A stretch of 7,330 nt of DNA, from NCBI GenBank assembly GCA_039798005.1, contig JBDKGV010000179.1, forward strand, positions 1-7,330, read 5' to 3'. Position 1 is the first letter of the stretch, and every line of letters starts with the position of its first letter. Of this stretch, positions 1 to 6,155 are shown piece by piece. Source of the stretch: JBDKGV01 sp039798005 (lineage in GTDB: Bacteria; Fibrobacterota; Fibrobacteria; UBA5070). The notes under the pieces were generated by a model that worked only from the letters and a program-made list of their open reading frames with translations, was not told where the DNA came from and did not search any database. A program made the position numbers and the translations under genes.

Positions 1-33
1 GCACAGCCATGTGGGGGCTCGTAGGCGGATCTA

Positions 34-61
34 TTGGCGGAAAGAGGGAAATTTCTATATC
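34..61 (+). promoter_or_regulatory. Putative sigma-70-like promoter of the PPC-repeat lipoprotein gene
   Basis: TTGGCG (34-39) matches the -35 consensus at four of six positions. After a 16-base spacer, TATATC (56-61) matches the -10 consensus at four of six. The spacer contains GGAAATTT (47-54), in a leader that is otherwise GC-rich. A start near 68 would give a leader of about 40 bases. The same TTGRCR, 7 bases, GGAAATTT arrangement is found upstream of the second lipoprotein gene, which strengthens the call. Seen: the boxes and spacing. Inferred: promoter activity. Confidence 0.45.
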
Positions 62-107
62 CTTGGTGCCCGAGGTTTTCCGCCACTTCGAACCATGATG
101 GTCCACT

Positions 108-3095
108 ATGAATGCACGTCCCGGTCCTTTTCGTTCCGCACTTGTTTTCCTTGGCTTCAGCCTGCTGCTTGCCTGCGGGGATGAGAGTCCGGTGCAGGTT
201 CCGGTTGCAGAGGCTCCTGCCGAGCTTTCGCCTTCGACTCCCGTTTCCCGGACCCTTCCGGGGAAGCCCGACAGTGCGTCAGCGATTTCGGTCACCTTCC
301 ATGCCGACTCGGGGACGACCTACACCCTGAAGGTGAAGGGCATTCGCGCCTCCGACTCCCTTTTCATCCTGGATGAACAGGGACGCCGCCCTTGGGTCAC
401 GGCTCTTCCTTTCCAAAGCGGCGGGGACTCCGTCACCATCCAGTTCCCCGCCCTGTCCACGGGAATGCGAACCTTGCGGATCGTCGCGCCCGGAGGTTCC
501 GTGGTCCAGGTGACGGAATCCGTCAAATCCGGCCTGCCCTCCACCGTGATCCCGCCTGACCAACGGGAGCCGGACAGCACCCGCAACCTTGCCCATGCCG
601 TCACGGTCGCCGACGGCTGGATCAAGGGGACCTTGCACACTGGCACCGTTCCGGACCAGGACTGGTTCCGCCTTGAGACCGACTCGGGCTGGACGTACAA
701 GGTGGAGGTGATGGACAGCGTCAAGATGTACGCCTCGAGCCTCGAGGTCTTCGGATCCGATTCCGCGACGGTGATCCCGCTGGCCTACGGTTCGGCCACT
801 TGGCCCAGCTTCGGCAAGGGGACCTTCCGGATCAGGGTGAGTGGCACCGACAACTCGGGCGTACGCTATCGGATCCGCATCACGCGCACGGCAGGGGTCC
901 CCGTCGGGGGGTACGCCGCCGATGGTTGGGAATCCGACGATTCCCGGGTCACCGCCAAATCCATCCCCACCGACAGCACGGTCCAAGCCCGCACCCTGCA
1001 TGGCTGGCAAACCACCTCGGACGTCGATTGGATCACCTTCCCCGTGGACTCCGGCAAGACCTACGTCATCCGCCTTTCCCACGACTTCAAGTCCTTGGCT
1101 CCGCTCCTGTGGACCGGGGATTCGACCAGCAAGCGTCTGGGTTCGATCGCGACCAAGACCGGCACCGGAAGCGTCTCGGTCGATACCTTTCCCTGCGTAC
1201 GCAGCGGCAAGGTCCATGTCCAGATCAGCTCGAGCACACCCGGCGGCTACGCCTTGGCCATCACCTCCCGTCAAGGCATCGAGGAACGGTTCGTGCCCGA
1301 TGTCGGCGAACCGGACAACGACTCCCTTCACGCGATGCGGGTGAAGGCGCAGCAACTGGATCTCGTGCGTGCCTTGGACGGGAACGACACCGACCGGGTC
1401 CGTCTGATGCTCACCGGCAACACCTGCCACGAGATCAAGCTGTTCAACCTCGATTCCAGTCGGGCGATCCAAGCGAAGGCAGGCTCCATGGGTCGGGAGA
1501 TCCCCAAGCGCGACAGCCTGGTCGTCCGATCCTGCACCTTCACCCCGGACAGCGTCAACTTGCTCATCACCACCCGGGCTTGGTCCATCGACTCGCGCCT
1601 GCGGTACCGGATCATGGCCACGGAGACCGCACTGCCCGTGGACCCGCTGGAGTCCGATGGCTCGCCCGCCCAAGCGGCACTCATCGAGCCGGGCAGGAAC
1701 CCCGTACGCCGCTGGGTGATGTCCGGTGACCAGGACTGGATGAAGGTTCCCGTGACCGCCGGCCGCAACATCGCCTTGAAGGTCGTTTCCGACTCCGGCA
1801 AGGAATCGACCAGCTGGGAAGCGTATGACGGCGTCGCGGCCACGGACAAGCCCCAAGGAGGTCTGCTTCAGGCGCAACAGGACACGCGCACCGGACAGGT
1901 GTTCTTCCCGGTGGCAAAGACAGGATTTGTCTTTATCCATGTTCAGGCCGGCGCCACGGCCCCGGTCTGGTATTCCGTCTCCGCACAGGATTTGGCGTGG
2001 GACAGCCTGGAAACCCTGGAGCCGACGCCCCTGACCGCCGACAGCACGCCTGGCCAAGCCCTGCTGAACGACGGGGAGTCGGACGCGTTCCTGATCCGCG
2101 TGAAGGCCGGACAAAGCTATGCCTGGTCGATCCGCTCCGGTGGAGCCCAAACCGCCTTCGGGTACGTGTTCGACATGGACAAGGTGCTTGCCGGCAGCGA
2201 AACCGTCCCGAAGGACAGCAACGGCATCTTCACGGCCGCCAAGGACGGCACGGTCCGGATCTTTGTCGAGAACACCCACTACCAACTCAAGCTCGCCTCC
2301 CCCAACCCGGCAAAGCTGCGGGTGTGGCCGATCTCCAACGATGCGTTTGAACCCGACGGCACCCTGGCGACCGCGCGAGCCTTGAGCATCGACGGACCGG
2401 CGCTGGGCGGCACCCTGGTGAGCAATGAGGTGGACGCCTTCCGCCTGCCCATCGACACCGGCACGATCGTGCATTTCACCCTCAGTGGCGACAACCTTGC
2501 CGGCGCCAAGCTTCAGCTCTCCAGTGTCAACGACACCGGCCGTTCCCTCGACCTGGACGCTGCGGATGCGGCATCCGGCGGCGGTTGGTATTTCATCCCC
2601 AACGGACTCAAGTACACGTATTACGACAACGCCGCAGGCAATTGGGTCTCCCTCAAGAGCACCGAGGCGATCCTGAAGCTGTCGGGAGTGTCGGGGACCG
2701 TCGGCAACTATTCGATCCGCGCAACCAAGGTGACGGGAAGCGACGCCTACGAACCGGATGGATTCTACAGCCACACCCCGAGCCTTGACTCCGTGGAATC
2801 CCATACCTTGACCGCCTTGGATGTGGATCGATTCACCCTTCCCTCCACCCCCGTGGACACCGGGTATGTGATGGTGGTGGATTGCGCCAAGCCTCTCCAA
2901 GTGCACATCGACAACGGGACGACCAGCAGCAGCAGCGTCAAGATCACCAGTGACGGCACCCGGACCACCTATCGCTTCCGCAGCGTGACAACCACGGGCC
3001 CCACCGGATTCACCGGCAACGGCATGGACATCCGGGTATGGGCCCAATCCCATGTCGATGTGATTCCATACACCATTCGAATCGGGCAGGAATGA
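108..3095 (+). CDS. Large lipoprotein built of tandem PPC-like beta-sandwich modules
   Basis: This is a 995-residue predicted lipoprotein. Arg4 and Arg9 precede a hydrophobic stretch and the lipobox LLAC, with Cys23 as the lipidation site. Gly24 at +2 would allow outer-membrane sorting under the E. coli rule. The rest is a chain of about 120-residue modules resembling the bacterial pre-peptidase C-terminal (PPC) fold. Most open with E-P/S-D (154, 275, 401, 515, 748, 882; degenerate at 638). Each has an acidic D-x-D-W/F-like motif 21-32 residues later (D185, D307, D429, D543, D659, D776, D907). Most end in a Tyr-containing strand (Y254, Y381, Y500, Y622, Y868, Y988). Residues about 34-150 look like a worn first module. 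No protease or other catalytic domain is recognisable, so an adhesive, binding or scaffolding role is inferred. The start is set by the signal peptide and an in-frame TGA at 96-98. No clear Shine-Dalgarno sequence precedes it. Confidence 0.9.
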   Translation: MNARPGPFRSALVFLGFSLLLACGDESPVQVPVAEAPAELSPSTPVSRTLPGKPDSASAISVTFHADSGTTYTLKVKGIRASDSLFILDEQGRRPWVTALPFQSGGDSVTIQFPALSTGMRTLRIVAPGGSVVQVTESVKSGLPSTVIPPDQREPDSTRNLAHAVTVADGWIKGTLHTGTVPDQDWFRLETDSGWTYKVEVMDSVKMYASSLEVFGSDSATVIPLAYGSATWPSFGKGTFRIRVSGTDNSGVRYRIRITRTAGVPVGGYAADGWESDDSRVTAKSIPTDSTVQARTLHGWQTTSDVDWITFPVDSGKTYVIRLSHDFKSLAPLLWTGDSTSKRLGSIATKTGTGSVSVDTFPCVRSGKVHVQISSSTPGGYALAITSRQGIEERFVPDVGEPDNDSLHAMRVKAQQLDLVRALDGNDTDRVRLMLTGNTCHEIKLFNLDSSRAIQAKAGSMGREIPKRDSLVVRSCTFTPDSVNLLITTRAWSIDSRLRYRIMATETALPVDPLESDGSPAQAALIEPGRNPVRRWVMSGDQDWMKVPVTAGRNIALKVVSDSGKESTSWEAYDGVAATDKPQGGLLQAQQDTRTGQVFFPVAKTGFVFIHVQAGATAPVWYSVSAQDLAWDSLETLEPTPLTADSTPGQALLNDGESDAFLIRVKAGQSYAWSIRSGGAQTAFGYVFDMDKVLAGSETVPKDSNGIFTAAKDGTVRIFVENTHYQLKLASPNPAKLRVWPISNDAFEPDGTLATARALSIDGPALGGTLVSNEVDAFRLPIDTGTIVHFTLSGDNLAGAKLQLSSVNDTGRSLDLDAADAASGGGWYFIPNGLKYTYYDNAAGNWVSLKSTEAILKLSGVSGTVGNYSIRATKVTGSDAYEPDGFYSHTPSLDSVESHTLTALDVDRFTLPSTPVDTGYVMVVDCAKPLQVHIDNGTTSSSSVKITSDGTRTTYRFRSVTTTGPTGFTGNGMDIRVWAQSHVDVIPYTIRIGQE
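567..3092 (+). repeat. Seven clear PPC-like protein repeats within the large lipoprotein
   Basis: Module starts, taken from the opening E-P/S-D or its degenerate equivalent, fall at bases 567, 930, 1308, 1650, 2019, 2349 and 2751. The spacings are 121, 126, 114, 123, 110 and 134 codons, and the last module runs to the stop. The repeats are visible only as protein motifs; no long DNA identity is apparent, so the duplications are old or strongly diverged. The module at 2019 lacks the Asp of the opening motif, and the one at 2349 ends in a Trp-containing strand instead of the usual Tyr strand. Assignment to the PPC family is by motif pattern only. Confidence 0.65.
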
Positions 3096-3097
3096 TC

Positions 3098-3126
3098 TTG
3101 ACAAATGGATGGAAATTTTCTGCTTT
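3098..3126 (+). promoter_or_regulatory. Putative promoter of the CHB_HEX_C-type lipoprotein gene
   Basis: TTGACA (3098-3103) is a perfect -35 hexamer, starting two bases after the stop codon of the upstream lipoprotein gene. GGAAATTT follows after 7 bases (3111-3118), at the same spacing as in the leader of the first gene. A -10 box is poor: TGCTTT (3121-3126) is the best at a 17-base spacer. If this is used, the leader would be about 95 bases. No terminator separates the two genes, so readthrough from the upstream gene is also possible. Confidence 0.35.
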
Positions 3127-3217
3127 CCTTGAGTCGATTCCACACACGGCCGATTTGCACCTCAATTCCGGCCATCAAGCACACGCCTTGCCGTGCGCCT
3201 TGAACCCTCAGCGTACC

Positions 3218-3222
3218 AGGAG
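3218..3222 (+). promoter_or_regulatory. Shine-Dalgarno sequence deciding the second lipoprotein start
   Basis: AGGAG lies six bases before the ATG at 3229. It supports that ATG over the in-frame GTG at 3193, which would put 12 extra residues in front of the Lys-Lys of the signal peptide. Confidence 0.8.
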
Positions 3223-3228
3223 ATACCC

Positions 3229-4134
3229 ATGAAGAAGATCCCGTTGTACCTCGCCTCGCTCGCGTGTTTCATGCTTGCGTCCTGTGATTCGAGCAGTTCC
3301 GCCTCCACGGGCCCCAACACCAACACTTCCGGTAGCAAGGACTCCACCGGAAACGGCTCATCCACGGCGGTCGCCGCCCCCGTCTTCAGCCCGGCCGGTG
3401 GCACCTATTCCAGCGCCCAATCGGTGAGGATCTCCAGCCCCACTGCGGGAGCCAGCATCTATTACACCTTGGATGGCAGCGTCCCGAGCATGACCAACCC
3501 CACCACCTTCCTCTATTCCGCAAGCGTCCCTCTCCCCATCAGCGTCAGCCTGACCATCAAGGCCATCGCCGTGAAGGGTGGAGCCTCCAGCTCCGTGACC
3601 ACAGCGGCCTTCGTGATCAATGGCACCACCGGTCCGGGTACGGACACGACGGATCCCGGTATTGATACGACCGGCACCGCTGCGCAGATGAACGGAACTC
3701 TGACCATCGCCGGAGTTCCCTTCAAGATGAATGTCACCGGAATCTACACCGACACGACCATGATGCTGACTTCATCCAACAGCTCCTCGTCCTCCTCGAC
3801 CACCTATCCGCAGTGGAGCGTGATCATGAACGCCAAGCCCGGAACGGGGACTTGGAAGGGCGACGATTCCAGCTTCACCGTCATGGCGACCTACAGCCCC
3901 GATGCGGAGACCGACTGCCTGTACAGCCTGAAGAGCGGAACCCTCAAGGTCAGCGGCTGGTCCCAGAGCACGAACTCCGCATACAAGACGGCCACGAGCA
4001 CCGGATCGGCGGACTTCGCCCTGACCCCATGGGCGATCCACGCGATGCTTGGGGACAATTGCCCTGAGTTCAGCGGGACCGTGAGCTTCACCGGCGCTCA
4101 GCTCTTCTACAACGGCAAGTACACGACCAACTGA
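3229..4134 (+). CDS. Lipoprotein with CHB_HEX_C-like module and unknown C-terminal domain
   Basis: This is a 301-residue predicted lipoprotein. Lys2-Lys3, a hydrophobic core and the lipobox LASC give lipid-modified Cys19. Residues 20-49 are a Ser/Thr/Gly/Asn-rich tether. Residues about 50-131 match the chitobiase/beta-hexosaminidase C-terminal-like (CHB_HEX_C) pattern: an opening PVFSPAGGTY, a central IYYTLDGSVP (77-86) and a late TIKAIAVKGG. This fold usually accompanies carbohydrate-active or surface proteins and is not itself catalytic. A Thr/Asp/Gly linker (132-150) leads to a domain (152-301) that I do not recognise. It is rich in beta-type alternation, has a Ser run at 185-190, and has only two cysteines (230 and 278), which could form a disulfide. 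Asp20 at +2 is the inner-membrane retention signal in E. coli, though the rule may not hold here. The AGGAG site supports the start. A strong terminator follows 25 bases after the stop. Confidence 0.88.
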   Translation: MKKIPLYLASLACFMLASCDSSSSASTGPNTNTSGSKDSTGNGSSTAVAAPVFSPAGGTYSSAQSVRISSPTAGASIYYTLDGSVPSMTNPTTFLYSASVPLPISVSLTIKAIAVKGGASSSVTTAAFVINGTTGPGTDTTDPGIDTTGTAAQMNGTLTIAGVPFKMNVTGIYTDTTMMLTSSNSSSSSSTTYPQWSVIMNAKPGTGTWKGDDSSFTVMATYSPDAETDCLYSLKSGTLKVSGWSQSTNSAYKTATSTGSADFALTPWAIHAMLGDNCPEFSGTVSFTGAQLFYNGKYTTN

Positions 4135-4159
4135 ACGATCCGCCCGCACAAGATGCATC

Positions 4160-4194
4160 GAAGGCCTTCCTCTCCATGGAAGGCCTTTTCTTTT
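4160..4194 (+). terminator. Rho-independent terminator after the second lipoprotein gene
   Basis: A perfect 10-base inverted repeat, AAGGCCTTCC (4161-4170) and GGAAGGCCTT (4178-4187), flanks the seven-base loop TCTCCAT. A G-T wobble (4160 with 4188) could extend the stem. The right arm runs into TTTTCTTTT (4186-4194). The T-tract is on the plus strand only, so it should stop transcription from the lipoprotein side. Read on the minus strand, the hairpin has no following T-run. The remaining gap to the convergent transglutaminase gene (4195-4307) shows no further convincing element. Confidence 0.9.
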
Positions 4195-4307
4195 GCCTGC
4201 ACGGCGGATCGACACCTGCGAGCGTCGCCTTCACCCGCTCAAGGTGCCGGTGCGAACGCACCCTTGGCTCCGGACAGAATCTGTCAAAACCTCAATGGGA
4301 ACCCGGT

Positions 4308-6155
4308 TCAGGGAATCCGGCGGAAACGTTCCTTCACATAGGCGTCCAGGTCTGCGGTCGCCTCGGGCTCGATGCCGATCCCGATCCGGGCCCGGAAGGA
4401 GGAGACCGTCTCGCCGGGCGCGCGCACCAGGCCACGGCGGCGCAGCCGTTCCTCCGCCCGACGCAGCCGCAGCACCCACGGATCCACTGACAGACCACGC
4501 CGCTTCCGACGGCGCCAGAAGAACCACCCCAGAGCCGCAGCCAAGGGCAACGGCAGGATCTGCCACCAAGGCAGGTCGCCCAGCCGCTCCAGCACATCCA
4601 GGCGTTCGCGCCACGCACCGTCGCGCACCTCGTGCCAGAGCGCCTGCCCGGAGGCTTGAGCCCGTTCGAGCCAGCGCCGCAGTGGTCCTGGCGCAGTGGG
4701 CTTCGGGACGTCTCCGGCGGGAGTGGGATCAAAGCGTTGCCAAGTGCCGCCAGGCGGCAGGACATGCACCCAGGCATGGGCCATGCCGCGACGCCAGGTC
4801 CAGATCCCCTCCCCGGTGGGCTCCGGAGCTGACCATCCCTTCACGTAGCGACTGGGCCAACCGGCACGCCGCAGGAGCAGGGTGGACAGGCTCGCGAAGT
4901 GCTCACAGAAGCCCTGGCGGGTGCGCAGGAAGCCGCGTATCGGGTCTTCCTCCGGCCGCAAGGCGGGATCCAAGGAATACCGGAAGCGTGCATCGAACCA
5001 ACGCCCAAGAGCGGGCCTCAGGTCGCCGGGAGGGTCCTCGGGACGGACCCTCTCCCGTACTTCGACCAACGCTGAATCCAAGGCACCGGCAAGATCGCCG
5101 GGAAGGCGCAGGTCGGCCGCATGCCGCACGCTGTCGTGGACGCGTTGGGCAAAGACATGCCACCCTCGCGAGGGCGACATGTCGGAGGCCGTGAAATTCC
5201 CCACCCGGTTGCCACGCAGCTCTTGCGTCACCAGCGCGACGCAAGCGCTCCCCTCGGGACTCCAAGGCACCGTTTGGGGATCGGTCGCCGGGCGGATCCA
5301 ATGGGTCGCAGGCTCCATCCGGTCGTCCTCCAGGCAATGCACCGAGGCCTCTCCGAGGTTGCGGTCGCTCCCCAGGGCAGGGCCATCCGGAAACGGAAGC
5401 CATCGTCCGCGCGCATAGGTCTGGAAGACCGTCCCGACCAAGGGTCCCGGATCGGATTCCCCCCACGCCCGGGCGGCGACGGCATCGAAGGCTTCCGAGC
5501 CGTACGCATCCCGCAGACTTCCCAAGGCACCATCGCGGGAAAGCCCAGGCAGCGCGCTGCGCCCGCCTTGAAATCCCCCACCTGTCCAGCCCGCACGCAA
5601 CTTCCCCGCCCCGGCAAGCACCCATCCACTTGCCACCAGGGCAAGGACCACGCGCAGCCCGAAGGCCATCCGCCAAGGACGCGCCCGGTTCCCCAGCGCA
5701 ACAACCGAGGCATGGCGCAGTTCAGGCAACGCAAGGGCAAGCCATGCCACCGTGGCGGCAAGGCCTTCCGGAGAGGTCCGCAAGGCCGGCAACAGGAGCG
5801 CGATCAGGCTGTGCAGGCGCAACCAAGCCATCGAGCCCCCGCTTCCCTGAGCCAGCAACTGGTGCAAGGCAAAGCCCAGGAAGGCCCAGGCGGGCAGGTC
5901 CAACACGGCCCACGGAGAGTTGCCGGGGGCCAACAGTCCGACCGCCACGGCAAGAGCGTAACCGATCGCCACGACACGGCTGCGCCAAGGACGAAACGCC
6001 AACGGGCCGCGCCGCAGAGGCACGACGCCCCACACGGCAAGCGAGAGCACCAGCGGCAGAAGCCTTGGCGAGGCCATGGCATTGGAAAAAAGTGCGCACC
6101 CGCACAAGAGCCAAGGCAGGAACCAGGTGCGGGCGGTCCAACGCGCGGTGGTCAT
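4308..6155 (-). CDS. TgpA-like membrane transglutaminase-fold protein with C-terminal DUF4129-like tail
   Basis: This is a 615-residue integral membrane protein of the bacterial TgpA/DUF3488-transglutaminase family. About six or seven hydrophobic segments fill residues 11-184. A presumably periplasmic region follows, containing a Y-x-x-G-R-W motif (247-252) typical of the family. The transglutaminase-like core (about 330-480) has the full Cys-His-Asp triad in its usual settings: GFCEHFA (Cys417), AHAWV (His460) and FDPTPA (Asp476). One more membrane helix (about 531-548) precedes a basic cytoplasmic tail with a DUF4129-like G-L-V-R-A-P-G-E-T pattern (575-583). The physiological substrate of the family is not established; acyl-transfer or protease-like chemistry on envelope proteins is inferred. 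The ATG at 6155 overlaps the upstream DUF58 stop as ATGA and lacks its own ribosome binding site, so translation is probably coupled. The frame stays open upstream to 6362, but only inside the DUF58 gene. Confidence 0.92.
   Translation of the reverse strand: MTTARWTARTWFLPWLLCGCALFSNAMASPRLLPLVLSLAVWGVVPLRRGPLAFRPWRSRVVAIGYALAVAVGLLAPGNSPWAVLDLPAWAFLGFALHQLLAQGSGGSMAWLRLHSLIALLLPALRTSPEGLAATVAWLALALPELRHASVVALGNRARPWRMAFGLRVVLALVASGWVLAGAGKLRAGWTGGGFQGGRSALPGLSRDGALGSLRDAYGSEAFDAVAARAWGESDPGPLVGTVFQTYARGRWLPFPDGPALGSDRNLGEASVHCLEDDRMEPATHWIRPATDPQTVPWSPEGSACVALVTQELRGNRVGNFTASDMSPSRGWHVFAQRVHDSVRHAADLRLPGDLAGALDSALVEVRERVRPEDPPGDLRPALGRWFDARFRYSLDPALRPEEDPIRGFLRTRQGFCEHFASLSTLLLRRAGWPSRYVKGWSAPEPTGEGIWTWRRGMAHAWVHVLPPGGTWQRFDPTPAGDVPKPTAPGPLRRWLERAQASGQALWHEVRDGAWRERLDVLERLGDLPWWQILPLPLAAALGWFFWRRRKRRGLSVDPWVLRLRRAEERLRRRGLVRAPGETVSSFRARIGIGIEPEATADLDAYVKERFRRIP

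Noticed and set aside
279..3143. A 954-codon open frame on the minus strand, antisense to the large lipoprotein
   Set aside because: Its codons lie exactly opposite those of the plus-strand gene, so it stays open simply because TTA, CTA and TCA codons are avoided in a GC-rich gene. It shows no signal peptide or recognisable domain, whereas the plus frame has a lipobox and repeated modules.
3148..3173. GGCCG/CGGCC inverted repeat in the leader of the second lipoprotein, considered as a terminator or riboswitch stem
   Set aside because: The stem is only five bases with a 16-base loop and no T-run, and no known riboswitch core is visible.
3193..3228. GTG start 12 codons upstream of the second lipoprotein
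   Set aside because: It has no ribosome binding site and would place extra residues ahead of the signal peptide. The ATG at 3229 has AGGAG at good spacing.
3762..3802. Ser-codon-rich tract in the second lipoprotein, considered as a phase-variable repeat
   Set aside because: The codons are mixed (TCA, TCC, AGC, TCG), so there is no uniform DNA repeat prone to slippage.
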